From CAG-488 sp051881315 (GTDB lineage Bacteria; Bacillota; Clostridia; Oscillospirales; Acutalibacteraceae): a DNA stretch of 64,000 bases. The position numbers and the translations under genes are program-made. The stretch lies in contig JBJEPQ010000036.1 in NCBI GenBank assembly GCA_051881315.1, positions 1 to 64,000 on the forward strand, written 5' to 3'. Below, piece after piece: positions 24,127 to 32,108 of the stretch (position 1 is the stretch's first letter; the number at the start of each line of letters is the position of its first letter). The notes under the pieces were generated by a model. It did not search any database, was not told the origin of the DNA, and saw only the letters and a program-made list of their open reading frames with translations.

Positions 24127-26397
24127 ATGTCAAATCCAAATGAGTCAAAAAAGCTTTATGAAGTTGCGGAACGTATCCATGAAATGAGAGATATCTGTGC
24201 TTTTACCGTTGAGGAAATGGCGGAAAAGACAGAGGTTTCGGTCGATCAGTACAGAATTTATGAAAGCGGAACGGTAGATCTTCCGTTCACATTCATTCAT
24301 AAGTGCGCCCTTGCATTTGACATTGGTATTACCGACCTTCTTGAGGGACACAGCGCAGTTCTTTCATCCTACTCGGTCACAAGGAGAGGGAAGGGTCAGA
24401 TCACGGCAAGCGAAAACGGTATTGAGATTCAGAACCTTGCCGCAAATTTCAGAAACAAGCTTTCCGAGCCCTACTGGGTTAGATACGAATACGACGCCGA
24501 TCTTGAGAACAAGCCGATCCACACCACCACCCACGGCGGTCAGGAGTTTGACCTTGTTGTCAGCGGAACTCTGAGAGTAAGAGTCGGCAACCATGAGGAG
24601 GTTCTTCATGAGGGCGACAGCATCTATTACAACTCCTCAACCCCTCACGGTATGATTGCTGTTGACGGCAGAGACTGCCTCTTCCTTGCGATGGTTATGG
24701 CGAGCGACGAGCCTGTCTCGAACATCGTTCATGAAAGAGCGGTCAAGGGCGTCAAGGCAAAGGGCAGCTATGTCTGCGAAAAATTCATTGACACCACCGA
24801 GGACGAGAACGGAAACCTCGTTTCCATCGACTTCAATCACACGGACGAATTTAACTTCGCCTTTGATATCGTTGACAATATCGCAAGAAAATCTCCCGAC
24901 AAGCGCGCCCTTGTTCACATTGACAGGGATAAGAACGAAAGATTTTTCACCTTTAAGGATATTAAGGAACATTCTGCTCAGGCGGCTAACTACTTCAAGT
25001 CGCTCGGCATTAAAAAGGGCGACAGAGTAATGCTCGTCCTCAAGCGCCACTATCAGTTCTGGTTTGCAATCCTCGGTCTGCACAAGATCGGAGCTATTGC
25101 AATTCCTGCAACAAATCTTCTTGTCGATCACGACTTTGAATACAGATTTGAGGCGGCAGGCGTTACGACTATCCTTTGCACGGCTGACGGTGACACCGCT
25201 CATCAGGTCGATCTTGCGGACGAGAAAACGCATACGCTTGTAAATAAAATCATCGTCGGCGGTCACCGTGACGGCTGGCACAGCTTTGACGACGAATACT
25301 GCCTGTTCTCCAGAAGATTCAGACGTGAGGAGGACGCTCCCTGCGGAGACGATCCGATGCTTATGTTCTTTACCTCGGGCACAACAGGTTACCCGAAGAT
25401 TGCAACTCATTCTTACAAATATCCTTTGGGACACTACATAACGGCAAAATACTGGCACTGCGTAAGCAAGGACGGACTTCACTTTACGATCTCCGACACC
25501 GGTTGGGGCAAGGCTCTCTGGGGCAAGCTTTACGGTCAGTGGCTCTGCGAGGGTGCGGTATTTGTCTATGACTTTGACAGATTCAGCGCTTCGGATATTC
25601 TTCCGATGTTCGCAAAATACAATATAACAACCTTCTGCGCTCCTCCAACAATGTATCGAATGATGATCAAGGAGGATCTCAGCAAGTATGACCTCAGCTC
25701 AATCCGCCACGCCACAACGGCAGGCGAGGCTCTCAACCCCGAAGTGTTCCGCCAGTTCTACAATGCAACCGGACTTGAGCTTATGGAGGGCTTCGGTCAG
25801 ACGGAGATGACGCTCGGCATTGCAAACCTTACCGGTATGACTCCGAAGCCGGGCTCGATGGGCAAACCCACTCCGCTCTACGATATCAAGCTTCTTCGTC
25901 CCGACGGAACGGAAACCGATATCGGCGAAACCGGCGAGATCTGTATTAACACCTCGGAGAAGACTCCCTGCGGCATCTTCCTCGGCTACTACAGGAATCA
26001 GGAAAGAACGGACGAGGTATGGCACGACGGAGTTTACCACACCGGCGATATCGCATGGCGTGATGAGGACGGCTACTTCTGGTATGTCGGACGTATCGAC
26101 GACGTTATCAAGTCATCGGGCTACCGTATCGGACCCTTTGAGATTGAGAACGTCATCATGGAGCTTCCCTATGTTCTTGAGTGCGGTGTTTCCGCCGCTC
26201 CCGACGAGGTCAGAGGACAGGTCGTCAAGGCCAGCATCGTCCTCACCAAGGGCACCCAGCCCAGCGAGGAGCTTAAAAAAGATATCCAGAACTATGTCAA
26301 GAAGCACACCGCACCCTACAAGTATCCCAGAATTGTTGTTTTCAAGGATGAATTGCCGAAGACTATAAGCGGCAAGATCATCCGCAATCAACTCTAA
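24127..26397 (+). CDS. XRE-cupin-acyl-CoA synthetase fusion
   Basis: 756 residues in three parts. Residues of about 9-66 are an XRE-type helix-turn-helix (VEEMAEKTEVSVDQYRIYESG). Residues of about 115-195 are a cupin (HTTTHGGQEFDLVVSG, then EGDSIYYNSSTPHG). Residues of about 245-756 are an AMP-forming acyl-CoA synthetase (FFTSGTTGYPK, GFGQTEM, HTGDIAW, GRIDDVIKSSGYRIGP, catalytic Lys about 750 in SGKIIRN). The protein ends only six residues after that Lys, slightly short for the family, and a palindromic repeat begins ten bases after the stop. The DNA-binding plus ligand-sensing part suggests a synthetase that also regulates transcription. Strong ACGGAGG site before the ATG. Confidence 0.88.
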   Translation: MSNPNESKKLYEVAERIHEMRDICAFTVEEMAEKTEVSVDQYRIYESGTVDLPFTFIHKCALAFDIGITDLLEGHSAVLSSYSVTRRGKGQITASENGIEIQNLAANFRNKLSEPYWVRYEYDADLENKPIHTTTHGGQEFDLVVSGTLRVRVGNHEEVLHEGDSIYYNSSTPHGMIAVDGRDCLFLAMVMASDEPVSNIVHERAVKGVKAKGSYVCEKFIDTTEDENGNLVSIDFNHTDEFNFAFDIVDNIARKSPDKRALVHIDRDKNERFFTFKDIKEHSAQAANYFKSLGIKKGDRVMLVLKRHYQFWFAILGLHKIGAIAIPATNLLVDHDFEYRFEAAGVTTILCTADGDTAHQVDLADEKTHTLVNKIIVGGHRDGWHSFDDEYCLFSRRFRREEDAPCGDDPMLMFFTSGTTGYPKIATHSYKYPLGHYITAKYWHCVSKDGLHFTISDTGWGKALWGKLYGQWLCEGAVFVYDFDRFSASDILPMFAKYNITTFCAPPTMYRMMIKEDLSKYDLSSIRHATTAGEALNPEVFRQFYNATGLELMEGFGQTEMTLGIANLTGMTPKPGSMGKPTPLYDIKLLRPDGTETDIGETGEICINTSEKTPCGIFLGYYRNQERTDEVWHDGVYHTGDIAWRDEDGYFWYVGRIDDVIKSSGYRIGPFEIENVIMELPYVLECGVSAAPDEVRGQVVKASIVLTKGTQPSEELKKDIQNYVKKHTAPYKYPRIVVFKDELPKTISGKIIRNQL

Positions 26398-26406
26398 AAT
26401 CGTCCA

Positions 26407-26523
26407 TGGCACGCCGATTTCGGCGTTGGTGATCCTTGAAATACACATAGTATTTCTACGGATCACCGCCTTGAACTCGACGCACCCTGAACAATTTTGT
26501 TTAAAGGTTGGCACGCCGATTTC
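26407..26523. repeat. palindromic element with 15-bp terminal direct repeat
   Basis: TGGCACGCCGATTTC occurs at 26407-26421 and again at 26509-26523. Between them 26428-26467 is a strong hairpin, GGTGATCC..GAAATAC / GTATTTC..GGATCACC, and the palindrome extends imperfectly outward to about 26408-26486. No coding potential. It begins within ten bases of the synthetase stop codon, so it may also end that transcript, though no T run follows. Confidence 0.6.
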
Positions 26524-26525
26524 AT

Positions 26526-26567
26526 ATTAGATATTAGACATTAGATTTTAGACTTTAGATTTTAGAT
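26526..26567 (-). repeat. heptad array, six units
   Basis: ATTAGAT, ATTAGAC, ATTAGAT, TTTAGAC, TTTAGAT, TTTAGAT: six gap-free 7-base units (RTCTAAN on the minus strand), same family as at 3.4-3.8 kb and 55.7 kb. Confidence 0.75.
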
Positions 26568-26574
26568 AAATATT

Positions 26575-26617
26575 GGCTCCACCTTTGGGGGAGCTGGCAG
26601 CGAAGCTGACTGAGGGG
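26575..26617 (+). repeat. REP-like palindromic unit, GGCTCC family
   Basis: GGCTCCACCTTTGGGGGAGC hairpin, GCAGCGAAGCTG hairpin, then ACTGAGGGGG. The remaining bases to 26762 hold no gene and no confident signal apart from the GAGGTGA ribosome binding site of the next gene. Confidence 0.6.
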
Positions 26618-26762
26618 GTAAGGACTTATCAAACCTCACGAAGCGAAAAACAATCAAACAATAAACGGTGATTATCTGCGGTGCAATACCGTGCCGCAAG
26701 CGGTTTGATGCCATAATATACATGCAAAACTACTGCATTAACGGCTGAATGAGGTGAAATGA

Positions 26763-27422
26763 ATGACAAAGCGTATAACGCTTTTTGCCGGTCACTACGG
26801 CAGCGGAAAAACGAATATCGCCGTCAACTACGCTTTCGGACTGCGCCGGCAGGGACTTGAGGTGGCGGTGGCTGACCTTGATATCGTCAATCCGTATTTC
26901 AGAACCAAGGACAGCGAAAAGGAGCTTGCCGCCGCAGGAATAAGGCTTATCTGCTCGGAGTATGCAAGCTCAAATGTTGATCTTCCGTCACTTCCTCAGG
27001 ATATCTATTCCGTTATCGACGATCGCTCGGAATATGCCGTGATGGATATCGGCGGTGACGACAGGGGAGCCTACGCTCTCGGACGTTATGCCGAAAGCAT
27101 CGTCAGGGAAGACGATTACGAGATGTTCTTTGTCATCAATATGTACCGTCCGCTTACAAGAGATGCGTGCAGTACCGTTGAGGTAATGAAAGAGATCGAG
27201 AATGCGTCTTCGATGAAATTTACCGCTATTATCAATAATTCAAATCTCGGCGAGGAGACAACCGCTCAGGATGTTCTCGACTCGCTCGGATATGCTGACG
27301 AGGTGTCTAAGCTGACGGGACTTCCCGTTGCTATGACGACCGTTAAGCAATCACTTTATAAAGAACTGTACGGAAATGTAGACAATCTTTTGCCTCTCAC
27401 CTTACAGGAGAAAATAAATTAG
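26763..27422 (+). CDS. P-loop nucleotide-binding protein (CobQ/MinD-like)
   Basis: 219 residues. Walker A GHYGSGKTN at about residues 9-17, the deviant-type VAVADLDIVNPYFR segment and VMDIGGDD (Walker B-like) mark a SIMIBI-class ATPase. The rest does not match a characterised enzyme. It begins the run ending with the oxoacid oxidoreductase; its stop is 12 bases before the ferredoxin gene. A role in cofactor or cluster delivery to the oxidoreductase, or in its regulation, is a guess from position only. Confidence 0.75.
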   Translation: MTKRITLFAGHYGSGKTNIAVNYAFGLRRQGLEVAVADLDIVNPYFRTKDSEKELAAAGIRLICSEYASSNVDLPSLPQDIYSVIDDRSEYAVMDIGGDDRGAYALGRYAESIVREDDYEMFFVINMYRPLTRDACSTVEVMKEIENASSMKFTAIINNSNLGEETTAQDVLDSLGYADEVSKLTGLPVAMTTVKQSLYKELYGNVDNLLPLTLQEKIN

Positions 27423-27434
27423 GAGGAATGTCAA

Positions 27435-27641
27435 ATGGCTAAAGTAACATTCAAAACAGACCTTTGCAAGGGCTGCGGACTGTGCGTAAACGCTTGTCCC
27501 AAAGGAATAGTTCATCTGTCAGAAACGACATTGAACAACAAGGGACACCATCCCGCAGTTGTAACAGATCAGGAAAAATGTATAGGATGCGCCTTCTGTG
27601 CGACAATGTGTCCCGATTGTGTGATTACGGTAGAGAGGTGA
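27435..27641 (+). CDS. 2x[4Fe-4S] ferredoxin, delta subunit of 2-oxoacid:ferredoxin oxidoreductase
   Basis: 68 residues with two complete cluster motifs, CKGCGLCVNACP and CIGCAFCATMCP (C-x2-C-x2-C-x3-C-P). It is the electron-carrying small subunit that precedes the alpha subunit gene in KOR/VOR operons. Ribosome binding site AGGAGG. The alpha gene starts five bases after its stop. Confidence 0.93.
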   Translation: MAKVTFKTDLCKGCGLCVNACPKGIVHLSETTLNNKGHHPAVVTDQEKCIGCAFCATMCPDCVITVER

Positions 27642-27646
27642 AGAAA

Positions 27647-28705
27647 ATGTCAGATAAAGTTTTAATGAAAGGTAACGAAGCGATCGCAGAAGCCGCTATC
27701 AGAGCCGGTTGCCGCCATTACTTCGGCTATCCCATCACTCCGCAGACAGAGGTTGCCGCATATATGTCAAAGCGTATGCCCAAGATCGGCGGAACCTTCC
27801 TTCAGGCAGAGAGTGAAATTGCCGCTATCAATATGGTTATCGGTGTTTCGTCAACGGGCAAAAGAGTTATGACCTCCTCCTCAAGCCCCGGAGTTTCGCT
27901 TAAAAGCGAGGGTATCTCCTACCTTGCAGGCTGTGATCTTCCTGCCCTCGTTGTCAACGTTCAGCGAGGCGGCCCCGGTCTCGGCGGTATTCAGCCGTCG
28001 CAGTCGGATTACTGGCAGTCCACAAAGGGCGGCGGACACGGCGATTATCACAACATCGTCCTTGCTCCCGCTTCCGTTCAGGAAATGGCAAGTCTCACCG
28101 TCAAGGGCTTTGAGCTTGCCGACAAATACAGAATGGTTGCGATGATCCTTGCCGACGGCACAATGGGTCAGATGATGGAGCCTGTTTCTCTTGACGTTGC
28201 TGAGATCACTCCGGTTGAAAAGCCGTGGGCGCTCACAGGAACAAAGTGCGAAAGAGAGCATAACATAGTTAATTCGCTCTACCTCAAGCCGGAAGAGCTG
28301 GAAATAAAGAATTTTGAAAGATATCAGAAGTATAAGCTCATCGAAGAAAACGAGGCTATGTACGAGGAATATCTTATGGAGGACGCCGAGCTTTGCGTTG
28401 TTGCGTTCGGAATTACCGCCCGTGTTGCAAAGAACGCCGTAAACGAGGCTCGCAAGAGAGGCGTCAAGGTCGGTATGATAAGACCGATAACACTCTGGCC
28501 GTTCCCGTCAAAGCCGATCAAGGCGGCGGCTGAGAAGTGCAAGAGATTTATTACGGTTGAAATGAATATGGGACAGATGATCGACGACGTGAGACTTGCC
28601 ATCGAGTGCAAACGTCCGGTGGATCTTTGCAACCGTGTCGGCGGAATGATCCCGACGCCCGAAGATGTCTTTTCAGCCATTATGTCAAACGGAGGTGCGG
28701 AATAA
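27647..28705 (+). CDS. 2-oxoacid:ferredoxin oxidoreductase, alpha subunit (VorB/KorA type)
   Basis: 352 residues. The N-terminus is GNEAIAEAAIRAGCRHYFGYPITPQTEVA, followed by QAESEIAAINMVIG, SSSPGVSLKSEG and the RGGPGLGGIQPSQSDYWQ block, all typical of the KOR/VOR alpha chain that binds the pyrimidine side of thiamine diphosphate. The C-terminal third is the transketolase-C-like domain. It could oxidise 2-oxoacids to acyl-CoA or run in reverse as a reductive carboxylase; the T-box context favours branched-chain substrates in the reductive direction. ATG at 27647 is chosen; an open frame extending back to 27464 overlaps the ferredoxin gene and is rejected. Confidence 0.92.
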   Translation: MSDKVLMKGNEAIAEAAIRAGCRHYFGYPITPQTEVAAYMSKRMPKIGGTFLQAESEIAAINMVIGVSSTGKRVMTSSSSPGVSLKSEGISYLAGCDLPALVVNVQRGGPGLGGIQPSQSDYWQSTKGGGHGDYHNIVLAPASVQEMASLTVKGFELADKYRMVAMILADGTMGQMMEPVSLDVAEITPVEKPWALTGTKCEREHNIVNSLYLKPEELEIKNFERYQKYKLIEENEAMYEEYLMEDAELCVVAFGITARVAKNAVNEARKRGVKVGMIRPITLWPFPSKPIKAAAEKCKRFITVEMNMGQMIDDVRLAIECKRPVDLCNRVGGMIPTPEDVFSAIMSNGGAE

Positions 28706-29460
28706 TGTCAGTAGTATTTGAAAAACCGAAATCCCTGACCGATGCAACGCTCCACTATTGTCCCGGCTGTACTCACGGTATTATTCACCGTCTTGTTGCC
28801 GAGGTTATGGACGAGCTTGGCATTGAGGGCGATACGATCGGCGTAGCCTCTGTCGGCTGCTCGGTCATGGCATACAATTATTTCACCTGCGACTTTGTTC
28901 AGGCGGCTCACGGACGTGCTCCTGCCGTTGCAACAGGCGTAAAGAGAAGCGATCCGAGCAAGATCGTGTTCACATATCAGGGTGACGGCGACCTTGCCGC
29001 CATAGGTACTGCGGAAACCGTTCATGCCGCCGCAAGACGTGAGAACATCACCGTTATTTTCGTCAACAATGCGATTTACGGTATGACAGGCGGTCAGATG
29101 GCTCCGACAACTCTTCCCGGTCAGGTCACTCAGACCTCTCCCTACGGCAGAGACGTCAACACCGTAGGTTATCCCGTCAAGGTCTGCGAGCTTCTTTCCA
29201 ACGTTGACGGTGCGGCTTATCTTGAGAGAGTTGCGGTAAACAACGTTAAGAATGTTAAGAACGCAAAGAAAGCAATCAAAAAGGCTTTCCAAAATCAGAT
29301 CGAGGGCAAGGGCTTTTCACTTGTTGAGGTCATTTCGACCTGCCCGACAAACTGGGGCATGACTCCTCAGAAGGCTCTTGACTGGGCGGAAGAAAACATG
29401 ATCCCTTACTATCCTCTCGGAGTTTATAAGGACATCTACGCAAAGGAGGAAGAGAAATGA
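28705..29460 (+). CDS. 2-oxoacid:ferredoxin oxidoreductase, beta subunit (VorA/KorB type)
   Basis: 251 residues. YCPGCTHGIIHR near residues 18-29, VGCSV, HGRAPAVATGVKR, and the thiamine diphosphate/Mg motif GDGDLAAIG..NNAIYGMTGGQ are all present. Start ATG shares one base with the TAA of the alpha gene (TAATG), and GGAGGTG is just upstream, so translation is coupled. Substrate range cannot be read directly. Confidence 0.92.
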   Translation: MSVVFEKPKSLTDATLHYCPGCTHGIIHRLVAEVMDELGIEGDTIGVASVGCSVMAYNYFTCDFVQAAHGRAPAVATGVKRSDPSKIVFTYQGDGDLAAIGTAETVHAAARRENITVIFVNNAIYGMTGGQMAPTTLPGQVTQTSPYGRDVNTVGYPVKVCELLSNVDGAAYLERVAVNNVKNVKNAKKAIKKAFQNQIEGKGFSLVEVISTCPTNWGMTPQKALDWAEENMIPYYPLGVYKDIYAKEEEK

Positions 29461-29996
29461 GCGACACTTGCAGAATGTTATTCGCAGGCTTCGGCGGACA
29501 GGGTATTCTCTTTGCCGGAAAATTCCTTGCCTACAAGGGACTGATCGAAGGCAGGCAGGTCAGCTGGCTTCCTTCCTACGGCCCCGAAATGAGGGGCGGC
29601 ACAGCGAACTGCTCCGTTATCATCAGCGAGGATCCTATCGGTTCTCCGATCGTTGACAAGCCCGATGTGCTTGTTGCTATGAATCTTCCCTCATTGGAAA
29701 AATATGAAAATGAAGTGGTCAGCGGTGGAAAAATTTTTGTCGATTCTACAATGATTGAAAAGAAGGTTGACAGAAGCGACGTAGACGTTTATTATATTCC
29801 TGCAACCAAAATTGCAAACGATAACGGTACGCCGACGCTTGCCAATATGATAATCACGGGTAAGGTGCTCAGAGAAGTGCCTCAGTTCTCGATCGACAAT
29901 ACCGATGCGGCTCTCAAAAAGGTCGTTTCTGCCCGTCATCTTGATCTTCTTGACGTGAATAAGGGCGCATTGAAAGCCGGTTATGACTATGAATAA
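29457..29996 (+). CDS. 2-oxoacid:ferredoxin oxidoreductase, gamma subunit
   Basis: 179 residues of the catalytic gamma family. GFGGQGILFAGK is near residues 11-22, followed by SYGPEMRGGTANCSVIIS and the middle IFVDSTMI region. Overlaps the beta gene by four bases (ATGA), completing a four-subunit enzyme. Confidence 0.92.
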   Translation: MSDTCRMLFAGFGGQGILFAGKFLAYKGLIEGRQVSWLPSYGPEMRGGTANCSVIISEDPIGSPIVDKPDVLVAMNLPSLEKYENEVVSGGKIFVDSTMIEKKVDRSDVDVYYIPATKIANDNGTPTLANMIITGKVLREVPQFSIDNTDAALKKVVSARHLDLLDVNKGALKAGYDYE

Positions 29997-30789
29997 TAAG
30001 ATGAAGGTTTCCTGCGTTCAGCTTGATATGAAGCTTCGTGACGTTGAATACAACTATTCTCAGGCTCTCAGGCTTATAAGGGAAACAGTTGAAAAGGAGA
30101 AACCCGACACCCTCGTTCTTCCGGAGACCTGGTCAACGGGATATTACCCGAAAGAGGATCTCAGAGACTACTGCGAAAAGGACGGCGAAAGGGTAAAAAA
30201 GACCTTTTCCGCTCTTGCCGGGGAGCTGAATGTCAATATCGTTGCCGGCAGTATCTCCAACGAGAAGAACGGCGGAATTTTCAATACCGCCTTTGTCTTT
30301 AACCGTAAGGGCGAGGTTGTTGCCGAATACGACAAAACTCATCTTTTTACCCCTATGGACGAACACAAGTATTTCAATTTCGGAAAAAATCTTGTGACCT
30401 TTGAGCTTGACGGACACAAATGCGGAATTGTGATTTGCTATGATATCCGTTTTTGCGAGCTTATCAGAAGTCTTGCGCTCAGGGGAATTGAGATGCTGTT
30501 TATGGTTTCACAGTGGCCGCTTGCAAGGGCAAATCACATTGTCACGCTGACAAGGGCAAGGGCGATCGAAAACCAGATGTTTGTCGTATGCTGTAACTCC
30601 TGCGGAAAAACTCCCGAAGCTGTTTTCGGCGGACATTCACAGATCATTGATCCGTGGGGCGAGCCGCTTGCCTTGGCAGAGGACAAAGAAACGGTCATAA
30701 CAGCCGAATGTGATTTCGGAATAATTAAAGATATCAGAAATTCAATAAACGTTTTCAACGACAGAAAACCCGATATTTATGAATTGTAA
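29983..30789 (+). CDS. carbon-nitrogen hydrolase (nitrilase superfamily), omega-amidase-like
   Basis: 268-residue amidase with the Glu-Lys-Cys triad visible: LPETW (Glu), YDKTHLF (Lys) and CYDIRFCE (Cys). The pattern WPLARANH..RARAIENQ fits the omega-amidase/NIT2 branch, which hydrolyses 2-oxoglutaramate or 2-oxosuccinamate. Beside a transaminase such an enzyme would pull glutamine-dependent transamination forward. The start is uncertain: ATG at 29983 overlaps the gamma gene by 14 bases; ATG at 29989 or 30001 is also possible. Confidence 0.82.
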   Translation: MTMNNKMKVSCVQLDMKLRDVEYNYSQALRLIRETVEKEKPDTLVLPETWSTGYYPKEDLRDYCEKDGERVKKTFSALAGELNVNIVAGSISNEKNGGIFNTAFVFNRKGEVVAEYDKTHLFTPMDEHKYFNFGKNLVTFELDGHKCGIVICYDIRFCELIRSLALRGIEMLFMVSQWPLARANHIVTLTRARAIENQMFVVCCNSCGKTPEAVFGGHSQIIDPWGEPLALAEDKETVITAECDFGIIKDIRNSINVFNDRKPDIYEL

Positions 30790-30815
30790 ATTATGCTTTG
30801 AAAGGAGCGTTAGAA

Positions 30816-31895
30816 ATGTATACATTTCCAGTAACAAGAACAACACACCCGAAGGAGAAGCCGGATCAGACTAAGCTCGGTTTCGGAAAATACTTCACCG
30901 ACCATATGTTCATGATCGATTACGACGAGGGACAGGGTTGGCACGACGGAAGAATTGTTCCGCATGAGCCGATCGCTATTGAGCCTGCCTCCTGCGTGCT
31001 TCATTACGCTCAGATGATGTTTGAGGGTATGAAAGCATATAAAACTCCGTCGGGAGATATTCAGCTTTTCAGACCTGACCAGAACTTTGAAAGAATGAAC
31101 AGAACCAACGACCGTATGTGTATTCCTCATATGGAAAAGGATATCTTCTTCGACGCTATCAAGCAGCTTGTTGAAGTTGACAAGGACTGGGTTCCGTCAG
31201 AGCCGGGCACGTCTCTTTACATAAGACCGTTCATTTTCGGTGACGAGGTTTCTTTCAGCGTTCTTCCTGCTAAGCATTACCGCTTTATTATAATCCTTAG
31301 CCCCGTTGGCTCTTACTATGCGGCTAACGACGGCGGACTTCAGACCACAAGAATTTACGTTGAGGACGAGTTTATCCGTGCGGCTGTCGGCGGCACAGGC
31401 TTCGCAAAGTGCGGCGGTAACTACGCCGGCGGTATGAGAGCCTCCGCAAAGGCTATGGAGCACAACTGCAAAGATGTTCTTTGGCTTGACGCCGCAGAGC
31501 ATAAGTATGTTGAGGAGATCGGTACTTCGAACGCCTTCTTTATTATCGGCGACGAGGTTGTTACCGCTCCGCTGATGGGTACAATTCTTCCCGGTATCAC
31601 AAGAAAGTCGGTTATCGAGCTTCTCAAGAAGTGGGGCGTCAAGGTATCCGAAAGACGTCTTTCGATAGACGATGTTTGTGAGGCATCCAAGAACGGTACT
31701 CTCAAGGAGGTCTTCGCAAGCGGAACAGCCGCAGTTATTTCTCCGATCGGCTGGCTCTATTACATGGGTGAGGATCATCAGGTCGCCGACGGCAAGGTCG
31801 GACCTGTTGCTCAGAAGCTTTATGATACCCTTTACGGTATGCAGACAGGCCATGTTGAGGACGATATGGGCTGGACATACAAGCTTGAAGTATAA
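30816..31895 (+). CDS. ilvE: branched-chain amino acid aminotransferase
   Basis: 359-residue fold-type IV PLP enzyme of the longer BCAT type. Landmarks: HYAQMMFEGMKAYK, LYIRPFIFG, the Lys-containing CGGNYAGGMRAS region, the EEIGTSNAFFI block and GTILPGITRKSVI. Interconverts Leu/Ile/Val and their 2-oxo acids. ATG at 30816 is preceded by AAAGGAG; a TTG at 30798 lies before that site and is rejected. Last gene of the branched-chain cluster, with a terminator after it. Confidence 0.95.
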   Translation: MYTFPVTRTTHPKEKPDQTKLGFGKYFTDHMFMIDYDEGQGWHDGRIVPHEPIAIEPASCVLHYAQMMFEGMKAYKTPSGDIQLFRPDQNFERMNRTNDRMCIPHMEKDIFFDAIKQLVEVDKDWVPSEPGTSLYIRPFIFGDEVSFSVLPAKHYRFIIILSPVGSYYAANDGGLQTTRIYVEDEFIRAAVGGTGFAKCGGNYAGGMRASAKAMEHNCKDVLWLDAAEHKYVEEIGTSNAFFIIGDEVVTAPLMGTILPGITRKSVIELLKKWGVKVSERRLSIDDVCEASKNGTLKEVFASGTAAVISPIGWLYYMGEDHQVADGKVGPVAQKLYDTLYGMQTGHVEDDMGWTYKLEV

Positions 31896-31910
31896 GTCCT
31901 GATTCAATAC

Positions 31911-31946
31911 AATGGCGGAGATCGTATTTCGGTTTCCGCCATTTTT
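31911..31946 (+). terminator. intrinsic terminator after ilvE
   Basis: AATGGCGGA (31911-31919) pairs with TCCGCCATT (31935-31943), then TTT. Confidence 0.85.
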
Positions 31947-32051
31947 GCATTTTTACAATTTTTTACAACATCTTTTTGATGCAAAACACCACAAAATATG
32001 TTCAATTTTGTCGGAATAATATATAGATTGTGATGAAATAATTATCAAAAT

Positions 32052-32080
32052 TTGACAAAGCCTATCAAATATGTTAATAT
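32052..32080 (+). promoter_or_regulatory. promoter for the 178-residue membrane protein
   Basis: TTGACA (32052-32057), 17-base spacer, TAATAT (32075-32080), 28 bases before the ATG. Confidence 0.75.
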
Positions 32081-32108
32081 AAAATAAGAAAAAAGATGGA
32101 GTGATCAT

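Noticed and set aside
24145..25482. Minus-strand open frames (68-281 residues) within the second synthetase
   Set aside because: They are shadows of a strongly supported gene; no ribosome binding site or family match.
27464..27646. N-terminal extension of the oxidoreductase alpha subunit
   Set aside because: It overlaps the ferredoxin gene in another frame; the family N-terminus (GNEAIAEAAIRAG) and a ribosome binding site fit ATG 27647.
26763..31895. Branched-chain amino acid degradation operon (oxidative direction)
   Set aside because: Not excluded for the enzymes themselves, but T-box control, which switches genes on at amino acid shortage, fits synthesis better.
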